Assembly: GCF_017873565.1 (NCBI RefSeq) | Contig: NZ_JAGGKH010000007.1 | Coordinates: forward strand, 163,051 to 227,050 | Reading direction: 5' to 3' | Origin: Lederbergia galactosidilytica | GTDB taxonomy: Bacteria; Bacillota; Bacilli; Bacillales; Bacillaceae_C | Length of the DNA: 64,000 nucleotides | Shown here: positions 8,928 to 18,447 of the stretch, in pieces | Layout of the letters: every line of letters starts with the position of its first letter | How positions within the stretch are numbered: position 1 is the first letter of the stretch | Translations under genes and position numbers: made by a program | Notes under the pieces: model-generated | Told to the model about the DNA's origin: nothing | The model's database searches: none | What the model saw: the letters and a program-made list of their open reading frames with translations, nothing else

Positions 8928-9692
8928 TTATATTACTTTCGTCAATAATGTTCCTAACTCTTTAACTTGATCTTTTAATTCTCCTTGTAAAATTCGCCCC
9001 GCTTCTTTTTCAGGAGGTAGGAAAATTTCAATCGTTTCCGTTTTTATTTCTACATCCTCTTCTTCTAAATCCAAATCCTCTATTTCAAGCTCATCCAATG
9101 GTTTCTTTTTCGCTTTCATAATCCCTGGGAGTGATGGGTAGCGGGGATCATTTAAACCTTGTTGAGCTGTTACTAATAAAGGTAATTTCGCCTCAAGAAT
9201 TTCTGAGTCACCTTCTACATCCTTTGTAATTATTACATTTTCTCCTTCAATCTTTAACTTTGTAATTGTCGTTACATAAGGGATGTTTAATATATCCGCT
9301 ACCCGCGGACCAATCTGACCTGAACCGCCATCAATTGCCACATTTCCGGCCAATATTAAATCTACCTTTTTGTCTTGTAGAAACTTTGCAATGATCTTAC
9401 TTATGGAAAAAGCGTCTGTCTCCTCTAAATCATCTTCAATATTAATAAGAGTGGCACGATCTGCCCCCATTGCGAGAGCGGTTCTTAGCTGCTTCTCAGA
9501 TTCTTCATTCCCAACTGTCAGGACATTAACCTCCCCACCATGCTCATCCCTTACACGAATCGCTTCTTCAATGGCATACTCATCATACGGATTAATAATG
9601 AATTCAGCATCATCTTCAATAATTTTGCCTTCTGAAATCACAATTTTTTCTTCTGTATCGAAGGTTCTTTTTAATAAGACAAAAATATTCAT
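8928..9692 (-). CDS. etfB: Electron transfer flavoprotein beta subunit
   Basis: This 254-residue ETF beta chain is the AMP-binding partner of EtfA. It shows the family segments NPYDEYAIEEA near the N terminus, GNVAIDGGSGQIGPRVA in the middle, and GLNDPRYPSLPGIMKAKKKP, the conserved signature region. It lies 29 bp upstream of etfA and downstream of the enoyl-CoA hydratase gene, in line with a fatty-acid degradation operon. Confidence 0.96.
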   Translation of the reverse strand: MNIFVLLKRTFDTEEKIVISEGKIIEDDAEFIINPYDEYAIEEAIRVRDEHGGEVNVLTVGNEESEKQLRTALAMGADRATLINIEDDLEETDAFSISKIIAKFLQDKKVDLILAGNVAIDGGSGQIGPRVADILNIPYVTTITKLKIEGENVIITKDVEGDSEILEAKLPLLVTAQQGLNDPRYPSLPGIMKAKKKPLDELEIEDLDLEEEDVEIKTETIEIFLPPEKEAGRILQGELKDQVKELGTLLTKVI

Positions 9693-9839
9693 ATTTGCTT
9701 CAGCCTCCTTTTTTATCTTAACCTCAATATGGATCCGCTTTATAAAATAAGATAAAGCAAGAGTATTAGTATAATGGAATTCCCCATGAAGGGGGAGTTA
9801 AAGAAAAACGTTATGAACTTTACAGCTCCTCTAGGATCT

Positions 9840-10613
9840 TTACTTCCCCCGGAATTTTGGTTCTCGCTTTTCTATAAATGCTTGAATACCTTCTTGTGCA
9901 TCTTGAGTATTGAAGAGAACTCCAAATTGTTTCATTTCTTCTTCTAGTCCAAGATAGTATTGGCCTGAATGAGAAAATTGCAACTGTTTAATCGCGGCCT
10001 TAAGAGCAATAGGGCTTTTTTTCGCAATCTTATGAGCAAGTTCTTTTGCTCTGTTGAATAACTCTTCTTCCGGATATGCGTGGTTAGCAAGTCCCCATTG
10101 AACTGCCTCAATTCCCGAAAGGGGCTCACTTGTAAACAACATCTCTGCCGCTTTCCCTGGACCAAGCAAATGAGGAAGACGAATAGTCCCACCAAACCCT
10201 GGAATAAGGCCTAATTGCAACTCAGGTAAACCCAATTTTGCCTCATTACTAACAAGTCTTATATGACAAGCCATAGCAAGTTCAAGCCCTCCACCAAGCG
10301 CAGCCCCATGTATCACAGCGATCACCGGCTTTGTAGAACTTTCAATTTTCGCAAATGTTTGTTGTCCAAGCTGTGAACTATTCGAAAAATCTTCTGCAGA
10401 TTGAAGCGCTGAAAATTCTTTTATATCGGCCCCTGCTGAAAAGAATTTCCCTTCCCCTTGCAATAGGATAACTCGTATATCCTGATCTTCTGCTAATTGA
10501 TCAAATATTTGACTTAACTCTCTGATCAACTCTTGTGATAAAGCATTAGCTGGTGGGCGATTGATTGCTACAATTCCGATTTGGTTTTCTTTCATAACCG
10601 TTATATTTTTCAT
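9840..10613 (-). CDS. fadB: Enoyl-CoA hydratase/isomerase family protein
   Basis: This 257-residue crotonase-fold protein probably adds water to trans-2-enoyl-CoA in beta-oxidation. The oxyanion-hole segments are FSAGADIKEF (about 58-67) and HGAALGGGLELA. Glu111 and Glu131 sit at the positions of the two catalytic glutamates of crotonase, and LGLIPGFGGTIRLP follows. It lies 23 bp downstream of fadR, which matches the B. subtilis order lcfA-fadR-fadB-etfB-etfA. The exact chain-length preference cannot be read from the sequence. Confidence 0.93.
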   Translation of the reverse strand: MKNITVMKENQIGIVAINRPPANALSQELIRELSQIFDQLAEDQDIRVILLQGEGKFFSAGADIKEFSALQSAEDFSNSSQLGQQTFAKIESSTKPVIAVIHGAALGGGLELAMACHIRLVSNEAKLGLPELQLGLIPGFGGTIRLPHLLGPGKAAEMLFTSEPLSGIEAVQWGLANHAYPEEELFNRAKELAHKIAKKSPIALKAAIKQLQFSHSGQYYLGLEEEMKQFGVLFNTQDAQEGIQAFIEKREPKFRGK

Positions 10614-10636
10614 AATTCTATCCTTCCCTCACTTAC

Positions 10637-11221
10637 TTATTGTTGCTTACAACCTTGTAGTAATAATTCATGTACTTGAGGTGCAAGTGAAACGAGGTCA
10701 TACTTTTGCTCGTTCATAACCCAGGTTGTTACAGTTTCATCCATTGTTCCAAAAATCATTTGTCTCACCAATCTTACATTAAGGTGGCTAGCAAACTCTT
10801 TCTTTTCTTGCCCATGGCAAATAATATGATCAATTAAGCGCAAATAGTCTTTCAGTACCTCATTTATTCTTTTTCTTAACTCCTTATTGGATTGCCTTAA
10901 CTCCAATTGAGTAACAATTGCCAGATGACGATCATGCGATAATATATTGAAATGGTTTTCGATGAGAACAAATAACTTTTCAGATGCAGTTGCTTTTGTT
11001 TGAATAGCTTCTTCCATCTTTTCAATAAACAACCCCATTTTCTCCTGAAAAACCGAGATTAATATATCCTCCTTATTTTCAAAATAAAGATAGATAGTTC
11101 CATCCGCTACTCCAGCTTGTTTAGCAATCTTAGAAACTTGCGATTGATGATAGCCATTTTCGGCAATAACGGTTACCGCTGCATCCACTATTTGTTTGTA
11201 CTTTGGTTTATTTCTCTTCAA
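10637..11221 (-). CDS. fadR: TetR-family repressor of fatty-acid degradation (FadR)
   Basis: This 194-residue regulator has an N-terminal TetR helix-turn-helix (GYHQSQVSKIAKQAGVADGT, then IYLYFENKEDI) and a ligand-binding domain with TQLELRQS. In B. subtilis FadR represses beta-oxidation genes until long-chain acyl-CoA releases it. I choose the TTG at 11221 because AAAGGTG precedes it at the right distance and the product then starts MKRNKPKY, aligning with the B. subtilis MKQKRPKY. An upstream GTG at 11230 adds three residues. A FadR box lies just upstream, so autorepression is likely. Confidence 0.94.
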   Translation of the reverse strand: MKRNKPKYKQIVDAAVTVIAENGYHQSQVSKIAKQAGVADGTIYLYFENKEDILISVFQEKMGLFIEKMEEAIQTKATASEKLFVLIENHFNILSHDRHLAIVTQLELRQSNKELRKRINEVLKDYLRLIDHIICHGQEKKEFASHLNVRLVRQMIFGTMDETVTTWVMNEQKYDLVSLAPQVHELLLQGCKQQ

Positions 11222-11247
11222 TGACTTCACCTTTTCTAAATAGTAAA

Positions 11248-11265
11248 TGAATGATTATTCATTCA
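11248..11265. promoter_or_regulatory. FadR operator
   Basis: TGAATGATTATTCATTCA is an exact match to the known B. subtilis FadR consensus TGAATGAMTANTCATTCA. It lies 27 bp before the fadR start. I found no equally good site upstream of lcfA. Confidence 0.92.
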
Positions 11266-11323
11266 TAATTCCATGATAATCATCTGACTGAATTCTGTCA
11301 ATCAATATTAAGCGTAAAATAAT

Positions 11324-11476
11324 AAAGCGAGACTGCCATCAGTGGGGTTTTTCTTCATCCCCCACTGATGGTTAGCGAGACTTATCGGGGTGTTAACGTC
11401 CGTTATCCCCCACTTAGACTTCTTAAACTTCTTGGAAATCTCCTAGTTTTGAAGCGGACGGTTGCACCGGGATAAA
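11324..11476. repeat. Dispersed repeat family R1, copy a
   Basis: This copy, about 153 bp, starts AAAGCGAGACTGCCATCAG and ends CGGGATAAA. It contains a hairpin formed by CCATCAGTGGGG and CCCCCACTGATGG, then CGAGACTTATCGGGG and TCTCCTAGTTTTGAAG. A second copy in the same orientation lies at 18570-18735. It has no coding potential. It separates lcfA from fadR. The short length and internal palindrome suggest a non-autonomous MITE-like element. Confidence 0.85.
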
Positions 11477-11515
11477 TTGTTTTTGGATTCAAAATGTGAT
11501 AATCACTCTAACATT

Positions 11516-11593
11516 TTAGAAATGCTCTTTATCTTTCGTAATAACTTTGTCTGGATCTAGCTTGTGTTTGATTTGTGTAATAATCAATGCTTC
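11516..11593 (-). pseudogene. Possible 3' remnant of a lost gene downstream of lcfA
   Basis: The minus strand encodes 25 residues ending IKHKLDPDKVITKDKEHF and a stop. The composition looks like a real protein C terminus, and the K-DP pattern is reminiscent of FAD-linked oxidase tails. No start or ribosome binding site precedes it, and an in-frame TGA comes just before. I do not recognise it securely; chance is possible. Confidence 0.2.
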
Positions 11594-11606
11594 TCAACAC
11601 CCTAAG

Positions 11607-11635
11607 AGGCCAAATGTACACTTTTCATTTGGCCT
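11607..11635 (-). terminator. Hairpin after lcfA
   Basis: AGGCCAAATG (11607-11616) pairs perfectly with CATTTGGCCT (11626-11635), ten bases past the lcfA stop. No clear U-run follows on the minus strand, so it may be a 3'-end stabiliser rather than an efficient terminator. Confidence 0.5.
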
Positions 11636-11644
11636 TTACCTAAA

Positions 11645-13327
11645 TTATTGCTGCACCTTTTTTCTTTCTTCATCTATTAATGTCCTTCGCAATATTTTTC
11701 CGACAGCTGTTTTAGGTAATTCTTTACGAAATTCATACACTTTTGGAACTTTATATGGCGCGATAAATTTTCTTGCATATTCATCTAATTCCTGTTCTGT
11801 GACAACTGAACCTTCCTTAAGAACTACATATGCTTTCACTGTCTCTCCCCTGTAAGGGTCAGGGATACCAGCTACAACTAGCTCTTGAATCGCTGGATGT
11901 TCATATAAAACTTCTTCAATCTCCCGAGGATAGATATTATACCCACCTGCAATAATCATATCTTTTTTTCGATCTACAACGAAAAAGTATCCATCTTTAT
12001 TCATATACCCCATATCTCCAGTAAAAAGCCATCCATCTTTCAAAGTCTCTGCTGTATCATCCGGACGGTTCCAATAACCTCTCATGACTTGCGGTCCTTT
12101 AACAGCAATTTCACCAATTTGCCCGTGTGGAGCTTCTTTTCCTGTTTCCGCTGAGACAATCATAGCATCGGTATCTGGCCAAGGAACGCCGATACTACCT
12201 GTCACATACTCTTGCCCCCAAATAAAATTGGCATGGGTAACAGGTGAAGATTCCGTCAAACCATATCCCTCCACAAGCTTTCCACCCGTAATTTTTTCAA
12301 AATTTTGTTGAACTTCGACTGGAAGTGGTGCGGAGCCACTTATACAGGCTTCTATCGAGGAGAGATCATATTTATTACGTTCAGGATGGTTTAGCAAACC
12401 GATATAAATTGTCGGTGCTCCAGGAAAAATCGTTGGTCTTTCCTTATGAATGGTTTTAAGAGTTGTCTTGGCATCAAATTTCGGTAATAAAACCATTTTG
12501 TAGGCTTGCATTATAGAGAGAATTAAAACCGTTGTCATACCATAAACATGAAAAAAGGGCAGAACCCCGAGAATCGTTTCTTCAGCAGGTTTTGCTTTAT
12601 AAATCCATGCTTGGCAAGCAGTTGCATTCGCAATTAAATTTTTATGAGTTAGCATAACTCCTTTAGGATATCCAGTTGTTCCACCTGTATATTGGAGAAG
12701 AGCTAAGTCATTTTCATAATCAAATTCTAGTTCAATTGGTGTTAAGGCTCCAACTTCTAAAATTTTTTTGAACAGATGTGTATTTCCCTCATGATTTAAT
12801 TGGATGACGATGCCTGTATCTTTTTTCTGTATAAAAGGATACATTAGATTTTTTGGGAATGGCAGATAATCTTTGATAGCGGTTACAATAACGTGTTCAA
12901 TTTTTGTTTGTTTGATCACTTTAGAGATGCGCGGATATAATATATCTAGAGCAATAATGATCTTTGCACCAGAGTCTTTCATTTGGTATTCAAGTTCCCG
13001 TTCAGTATACAGTGGATTTGTTTGGACAACGACAGCACCTGTAAATAGACTGGCATAGTAGCTAATTACGTATTGCGGACAGTTTGGTAACATAATCGCA
13101 ACTCGATCACCTTTCTTTACACCTATACCCTGTAAGTAATGAGCCATTTTCAAAACACTTTCATAAAGTTCGTTGTAGCTTATTTCCTTTCCCATAAAAT
13201 GGATAGCTGTTTTCTTGGGATACTTTCTGGCTGTATCGATTAAATAAGATTGCACTGTTCTCGGTTCATAATCTAACTGCGTTGGAATGGATTTAGGATA
13301 CATTTTCAACCAAGGTTTACTTTCCAT
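11645..13327 (-). CDS. lcfA: Long-chain fatty-acid--CoA ligase
   Basis: This 560-residue AMP-forming enzyme activates fatty acids with ATP and CoA before beta-oxidation. The adenylation motif YTGGTTGYPKGVML, the motifs GYGLTESSP and WLFTGDMGY, and the C-terminal lysine segment PKTAVGKILRR are all present. The ATG at 13327 (MESKPWLKMYPK) follows AGGAGGGGTTGT and gives exactly the B. subtilis LcfA length. An open extension upstream to 13468 has no ribosome binding site and is ignored. It lies next to fadR but is separated from it by a 380-bp gap with a repeat. Confidence 0.96.
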   Translation of the reverse strand: MESKPWLKMYPKSIPTQLDYEPRTVQSYLIDTARKYPKKTAIHFMGKEISYNELYESVLKMAHYLQGIGVKKGDRVAIMLPNCPQYVISYYASLFTGAVVVQTNPLYTERELEYQMKDSGAKIIIALDILYPRISKVIKQTKIEHVIVTAIKDYLPFPKNLMYPFIQKKDTGIVIQLNHEGNTHLFKKILEVGALTPIELEFDYENDLALLQYTGGTTGYPKGVMLTHKNLIANATACQAWIYKAKPAEETILGVLPFFHVYGMTTVLILSIMQAYKMVLLPKFDAKTTLKTIHKERPTIFPGAPTIYIGLLNHPERNKYDLSSIEACISGSAPLPVEVQQNFEKITGGKLVEGYGLTESSPVTHANFIWGQEYVTGSIGVPWPDTDAMIVSAETGKEAPHGQIGEIAVKGPQVMRGYWNRPDDTAETLKDGWLFTGDMGYMNKDGYFFVVDRKKDMIIAGGYNIYPREIEEVLYEHPAIQELVVAGIPDPYRGETVKAYVVLKEGSVVTEQELDEYARKFIAPYKVPKVYEFRKELPKTAVGKILRRTLIDEERKKVQQ

Positions 13328-13634
13328 ACAACCCCTCCTATTATTCAGTAAGCCTTCAACCAAATCGCGCCTTAGACTGCAAAGAAAGCTCATGCTGAAT
13401 TCTCTATTTCTAAAAGAAGCAGAGACTAATAACAAACTCCATATCGTCCAGCCATTAAATAAAATCAAAATTTTCTTTAATACTATTTTCAGTGTAAAAA
13501 CATTAGGTTTGTTATAATTCCTTCTCAGTATATTATATTGCTGTCAATCGTACAAATGTTAATATTTTATATTTAAGATTAGGGGCCAAGGTAGATAAAT
13601 AAATATGCATAAATCTTTATATATAAAATGAATA

Positions 13635-13663
13635 TTGACAGCACCTTTATGTATAATTATAAT
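13635..13663 (+). promoter_or_regulatory. Consensus sigma-A promoter of the NhaC-type antiporter gene
   Basis: TTGACA (13635-13640), exactly 17 bp, TATAAT (13658-13663): both boxes are perfect, within a very AT-rich stretch. The rest of 13328-13714 holds the lcfA leader on the other strand, with no further feature I can support. Confidence 0.75.
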
Positions 13664-13714
13664 AATAATTATATAAATATACATTGTTGATTATAGATTT
13701 TTAGGGGGAAACAA

Positions 13715-15229
13715 ATGGAACATATGGGATTTTTATCATTAGTACCACCATTATTGGCAATTATCTTAGCTGTTTTTACAAGAAATGTTATTATTTCATT
13801 ATTTTCTGGTGTATACATAGGTGTGCTTTTCATCGTAGGTGGACGACCACTTGAAGCAACTATGACGACAATTGGGGATTTTTTATTTCCACAGCTAACC
13901 GATAGTTACAATGCTGCAGTTTTAGTTCTTCTCTTTTTCATCGGAGGCTTTGTTGCGTTAATGGAGAAATCAGGTGGTGGGGCTGCATTAGCAGAGAATT
14001 CAACAAAACTAATTAATACACGTGCTAAGGCTCAAGTTTCCGCATGGTTAGGCGGGATTATTATCTTCTTTTCAGACTTAGGTACACCTTTAATTGTTGG
14101 ACCGGTTTTCGAAAAGATTTTCGATAAATTGAAAGTTTCCAGAGAAAAACTGGCTTGGATCATTGATTCAACCTCATCACCTGTTGCGGTTTTAATCCCA
14201 TTCATTGGTTGGGGCGTTTATATTATGGGATTAATGAAGAAAGAATTCGACCAATTGAATCTAGCGATTTCGGAATTTGATGCCTTTCTTCAAGTTATTC
14301 CGTTCCAATTTTATGCGATTCTTACAGTATTGATGGTGCCTTTAGTGGCCTTCACAAAGCTTGATTTCGGCCCAATGGCGAAAGCTGAGCACCGTGTCCA
14401 AACGACTGGACAACTTTATTGGCCTCATTCAACGCCGCTAAGAAAAACAGAAAAAGAGAAAGTAGGAAAGCAACAAAACAGTCGAGCTATTATGGTCTGG
14501 TTACCTTTATTAATTTTGTTTACCACTTTATTCGGGTTACTGATTTCAAAGGGATTTCCTATTAAACCTGTCGATGGTGAAGATTTTAGAGTTGCCCTAA
14601 GTACGGCTTACTTATTTGCTGCTGTTTCATTAGCTTTACTAATGATCGGTTTGAAAGTGAAGAAGTTTGGTGAAGTCGTTAATATTTATACTGGTGGCAT
14701 GCAAAAAATGGTTTATGTAACGGTAACATTAGTTTTGGCTTGGGCGCTTGGAAAAGTTATTGGTGAAATGGGGACCGCCGAGTACGTGGTTGAAATATTA
14801 CAGGGGAGAATTCCGGGCTTTATTATTCCAGCGCTTTTATTTTTAGTAGGAGCGGGAATGTCACTTGCTTCTGGCAGTTCATGGGGAACTTTTGCCATCA
14901 TGTTACCAATTGCGATTCCAATGGCTGTTGGCCTTGATGCCCCAATGATGGTCTGTATTGGCGCTGTTTTATCAGGAGGAATTTTCGGGGACCATTCCTC
15001 TCCGATTTCAGATACAACGATCCTTTCTTCAACTGGAGCGGGAGCAGATCATATTGATCATGTGAAGACACAAATTTACTATGCCAGTGTTAATGCTGCC
15101 ATTGCTTTAATTGGTTTTATTATAGCCGGCATCACGGAAAGTTCCTTTACAATCATTATCACGATTCTTCTATTAATTATAACTGTTTTTGGTTTATCAA
15201 AATATCAGTCTAAAAAAGTGATGATTTAA
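13715..15229 (+). CDS. Na+/H+ antiporter of the NhaC family
   Basis: This is a 504-residue polytopic membrane protein with about eleven to twelve hydrophobic segments. It contains the NhaC-family signatures SDLGTPLIVGP (about 125-135), SSWGTFAIMLPIA and GDHSSPISDTTILSS. Proteins of this family exchange Na+ for H+, or a related organic substrate. The ribosome binding site AGGGGG precedes the ATG. It is a single-gene unit with its own consensus promoter and terminator and is inserted, relative to B. subtilis, between lcfA and the DUF350 gene. The exact substrate is not certain. Confidence 0.88.
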   Translation: MEHMGFLSLVPPLLAIILAVFTRNVIISLFSGVYIGVLFIVGGRPLEATMTTIGDFLFPQLTDSYNAAVLVLLFFIGGFVALMEKSGGGAALAENSTKLINTRAKAQVSAWLGGIIIFFSDLGTPLIVGPVFEKIFDKLKVSREKLAWIIDSTSSPVAVLIPFIGWGVYIMGLMKKEFDQLNLAISEFDAFLQVIPFQFYAILTVLMVPLVAFTKLDFGPMAKAEHRVQTTGQLYWPHSTPLRKTEKEKVGKQQNSRAIMVWLPLLILFTTLFGLLISKGFPIKPVDGEDFRVALSTAYLFAAVSLALLMIGLKVKKFGEVVNIYTGGMQKMVYVTVTLVLAWALGKVIGEMGTAEYVVEILQGRIPGFIIPALLFLVGAGMSLASGSSWGTFAIMLPIAIPMAVGLDAPMMVCIGAVLSGGIFGDHSSPISDTTILSSTGAGADHIDHVKTQIYYASVNAAIALIGFIIAGITESSFTIIITILLLIITVFGLSKYQSKKVMI

Positions 15230-15235
15230 AAATTA

Positions 15236-15280
15236 AAAAGAGTGTCATAAAGTATGAAAACTTTTATGACACTCTTTTCT
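15236..15280 (+). terminator. Terminator of the NhaC-type gene
   Basis: AAAAGAGTGTCATAAAG pairs with CTTTTATGACACTCTTTT around a short loop, with A/T runs on both sides. It probably works in both directions. Confidence 0.85.
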
Positions 15281-15374
15281 ATGGAAAGGGGCAAAGTTTT
15301 GTTCGTGCCACTTTATACATGCTATTTTTGTGTCCTAACTTACGTTCTGCAATTCCCTTATCTTGATATTTTAT

Positions 15375-15455
15375 TTACATTCGTACTACATATACAATAC
15401 CAAGTATAAAGAAGAGTGCACCTACTACAAGGAGCACCTTAGCCAACTTTTCCAC
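15375..15455 (-). CDS. Candidate 26-residue single-pass membrane peptide
   Basis: A tiny reading frame starts with GTG at 15455, 16 bp after the DUF350 stop, and is preceded by AAGGGTGGGG at about eight bases. An alternative TTG at 15446 has AGGTGG upstream. The product is a charged VEKLAK head, one hydrophobic helix of about 18 residues (VLLVVGALFFILGIVYVV) and an Arg-Met tail. The clean positive-inside layout and good ribosome binding site support a real membrane peptide translated with the DUF350 gene. I know no homologue, and chance is possible. Confidence 0.35.
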   Translation of the reverse strand: MEKLAKVLLVVGALFFILGIVYVVRM

Positions 15456-15471
15456 CTAATTTTCCCCACCC

Positions 15472-15882
15472 TTATTGAATATTTGCACCAATGATATAAG
15501 AGAGACCAATTGAAATTACCATCGAAAGAAATCCAACTGCACGATTATCATTTTCAATCTCTTTATCGATATTGAATTTTGGTGTTAAAAATTCAAAGAT
15601 AAAATAACCTGTCAACAATAGAAAGAACCCATAAACTCCCCAACCGATCATAACAAATAATGTATCATGATGCAGGATGGAATGCCTGAAAACATTTGCA
15701 ATCCCAAAGATCTTTCCGCCAGTTGCCATAGCTATGGAAATATTACCGTTTTTAATTTCTTCCCAATTTTTATACTTTGTCACGAGTTCAAAAATAAATA
15801 AGAATAAGACCATACATAGCACTGAAACTGTATAGTAACCTGCCGTTTGTACTACCGAATTTTCCCAAAATGAAGTCGCCAT
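15472..15882 (-). CDS. yshE: DUF350 membrane protein (YshE-like)
   Basis: This 136-residue membrane protein has four predicted hydrophobic segments and the DUF350 features ISIAMATGGKIFGIANVF and IGWGVYGFFLLL. It lies just downstream of mutS2 on the minus strand, as yshE does in B. subtilis. Function is unknown. A fragment of a dispersed repeat (TAGAAAGCACAAGCGCCC) lies in the 190 bp between it and mutS2. Confidence 0.88.
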   Translation of the reverse strand: MATSFWENSVVQTAGYYTVSVLCMVLFLFIFELVTKYKNWEEIKNGNISIAMATGGKIFGIANVFRHSILHHDTLFVMIGWGVYGFFLLLTGYFIFEFLTPKFNIDKEIENDNRAVGFLSMVISIGLSYIIGANIQ

Positions 15883-16071
15883 TCTCTATCCCCTCCTTAG
15901 AAAGCACAAGCGCCCACTTATAGAAAAACGAATAACATTGCCAATTGTTATGCCGCTTTGACTCAATTCGTGGTAACTTCAACATTTATAACTTGATAGA
16001 TGAAAGATTGTTTGAATATAGGGCTTAGACCCGATCCTAAAGCTATGCCCGGGGCTAACGAAGTTTGAACA

Positions 16072-18429
16072 TTATTTAAACTCCACTACTGTAACTCCAC
16101 TACCTCCTTCTCCTGCCTCTCCCAATCTTATACGTTTCACTGCACGAAGTTGTTTCAAATAATCCGTAATTCCTTTGCGTAAGACCCCTGTTCCTTTCCC
16201 GTGGATGATAGATACACGTGGATAATTAGCCAATAAAGCATCATCAATATATTTTTCTACTTTTAGCAAAGCATCTTCCAAACGCTCTCCGCGTAAATCC
16301 AATTCCAAACCAACATGGTGGTCCCGCCCTTTTATGGTGGCCATAGGTTTAGTTTCTTTCTTCTGCTCAGATTGAATAAACTCCATATCTCTTTCTTTTA
16401 CCTTCATCTTCATAATACCAATTTGAACATTCCACTCTTTTTCCGCTACCTTTTCAATCAAATGTCCCTTTTGGCCAAAACTCGTTACTTTTACTTCATC
16501 ACCAGGCTGGAATTCAAAGTTCTTCTTTTCTTTTTTTGTCTTGCCAATTTGTTTATCGAGTGAGGGGATAGCCTTTTCCAATCGATGTCTAGCTTCAATT
16601 AATTCATGTTCTTTGATTTGGGCACCGCTTTGAAAGCGGAGTTGTCTTAAGTCTTTCATGACTTCTTCTGCTTCTTTTTTCGCCTTCTCAATCACTTCTG
16701 TCGCCCTATTTTCGGCACGATCATACATTTCTTGTTTTCTTTCATAAAACTCGATCATTTGCTTTTGCATATCTTGGTGAAGTTTTTCTACAGCTTTTAA
16801 ATACTCATGGGCTTCCTTATATTCTTCTTCTGCATCGTGCCGACTTTTCTCTAAAGAAGCGATCATATTTTCTACTTCATTACTTTCAGCATCTATTAAT
16901 TTTTTCGCATTTTGAATTGTCCATTCAGAAAGTCCCAAGCGCTTAGAGATTTCAAAAGCATTACTTCGCCCTGGCACACCTATCAATAATCTGTATGTCG
17001 GACGTAATGTTTCAACATCAAATTCCACACTTGCATTGATCGCACCTGGCCGATTAAATCCATATGCTTTTAGTTCCGGGTAATGAGTAGTAGCTATTAC
17101 ATGGGCGCCACGTTGATAGACTTCATCGAGAATGGAAATAGCTAGAGCTGCTCCCTCCTGTGGGTCTGTTCCCGCACCTAATTCATCAAATAATACGAGA
17201 CAATCATGATCAACTTCTTTTAAAATATCAACAATATTTACCATGTGGGATGAGAATGTGCTTAAACTTTGCTCAATCGATTGCTCATCCCCAATATCAG
17301 CAAATACTTCGGCAAACACAGCTATTTCTGAACCTTCTGCTGCTGGAATCATTAATCCCGCTTGAGCCATAAGTGTTAACAGCCCCACTGTTTTGAGGGT
17401 AATGGTTTTTCCACCCGTGTTGGGACCAGTAATAACCATTGTCGTGTACTCGCCGCCAAATTCAATATCATTTGCAACAGCTTCCTCAACCTTTAATAAA
17501 GGATGGCGTGCCTGAAATAAACGAATGACTCCCTCCTGATTCATCACTGGCTTGGTTGCTTTTATCTCTTTACCAAAACGGGCTTTTGCAAAAATGAAAT
17601 CTAAATCTCCCAGCACTTGTACGATATGCTGCAATTCTTCCGCTACCTCTGCAACATATCCTGATAACTGAGCTAGAATCTTCTCGATTTCTTGTCTTTC
17701 CTTTAACTGCAATTCCTTTAATGAATTATTTAAATCGACCACAGCTTGTGGTTCAATAAACAAGGTCTGGCCTGAAGCCGATTGGTCATGCACAATCCCA
17801 CCATAATGAGCGCGGTATTCCTGTTTTACCGGGATCACATAACGATCATTTCTAATGGTAATGATTGCATCAGAGAGCATTTTTTGTGCATTTTGACCTC
17901 GAGTAAACCCTTCTAATCTCCCACGTATACTTCCCTCTGTTCTCCTTAATTGCTGGCGTAAACTTCGCAACGTTTCACTTGCGGAATCTAGAATTTCTCC
18001 TGATTCATCAACCGCATTTTTGATCATTTTTTCCAGTTCACCTAATGGAATAATCTGTTCAACTTTCTTTGCTAAAATAGGTATTTCCACTTCATTTTCA
18101 AGCAACTCCTCAATAAAACGTTTTATAGAACGCGAAGCATGAATCGTACTAGCAACATGCATCAGCTCGATCGGGTTTAATACCCCACCAATGACTGACC
18201 TTTTAACATGTGGTTTGATATTGAAAATCCCGTCTAAAGGAGCATGACCTTTTAAACGAAGAACATGTGCAGCTTCATCTGTCTCTGACTGTCTTTGAAC
18301 GACTTGTTCAAAGGAGCTTATTGGACGTAAACCCCTTATTTTTTCCTCCCCTAACACAGAAGATGCATAGCTTTCTAATTGTAATAAAATTTTATCGAAT
18401 TCTAATGTTTTCAATGTCTTATCATTCAT
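16072..18429 (-). CDS. mutS2: Endonuclease MutS2
   Basis: This is a 785-residue MutS-like ATPase with a nuclease tail, exactly the B. subtilis length. The Walker A motif GPNTGGKT is at residues 335-342, with [12 protein letters not shown] as Walker B/signature and TTHYPELK after it. A coiled coil lies around 515-600. The C-terminal Smr domain (about 708-785) has LDLRG and [11 protein letters not shown]. In Bacillus the protein acts on stalled, collided ribosomes and has been linked to recombination control. It follows polX after a 445-bp repeat-filled gap. Confidence 0.96.
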   Translation of the reverse strand: MNDKTLKTLEFDKILLQLESYASSVLGEEKIRGLRPISSFEQVVQRQSETDEAAHVLRLKGHAPLDGIFNIKPHVKRSVIGGVLNPIELMHVASTIHASRSIKRFIEELLENEVEIPILAKKVEQIIPLGELEKMIKNAVDESGEILDSASETLRSLRQQLRRTEGSIRGRLEGFTRGQNAQKMLSDAIITIRNDRYVIPVKQEYRAHYGGIVHDQSASGQTLFIEPQAVVDLNNSLKELQLKERQEIEKILAQLSGYVAEVAEELQHIVQVLGDLDFIFAKARFGKEIKATKPVMNQEGVIRLFQARHPLLKVEEAVANDIEFGGEYTTMVITGPNTGGKTITLKTVGLLTLMAQAGLMIPAAEGSEIAVFAEVFADIGDEQSIEQSLSTFSSHMVNIVDILKEVDHDCLVLFDELGAGTDPQEGAALAISILDEVYQRGAHVIATTHYPELKAYGFNRPGAINASVEFDVETLRPTYRLLIGVPGRSNAFEISKRLGLSEWTIQNAKKLIDAESNEVENMIASLEKSRHDAEEEYKEAHEYLKAVEKLHQDMQKQMIEFYERKQEMYDRAENRATEVIEKAKKEAEEVMKDLRQLRFQSGAQIKEHELIEARHRLEKAIPSLDKQIGKTKKEKKNFEFQPGDEVKVTSFGQKGHLIEKVAEKEWNVQIGIMKMKVKERDMEFIQSEQKKETKPMATIKGRDHHVGLELDLRGERLEDALLKVEKYIDDALLANYPRVSIIHGKGTGVLRKGITDYLKQLRAVKRIRLGEAGEGGSGVTVVEFK

Positions 18430-18447
18430 GGAGTTTGACTCCCCTTT

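Noticed and set aside
13328..13468. 47-residue N-terminal extension of LcfA
   Set aside because: No ribosome binding site; the ATG at 13327 has one and gives the family length.
13542..13547. TTGACA on the minus strand as lcfA -35 box
   Set aside because: No -10 box at 16-18 bp; nearby TATAAT is only 4 bp away.
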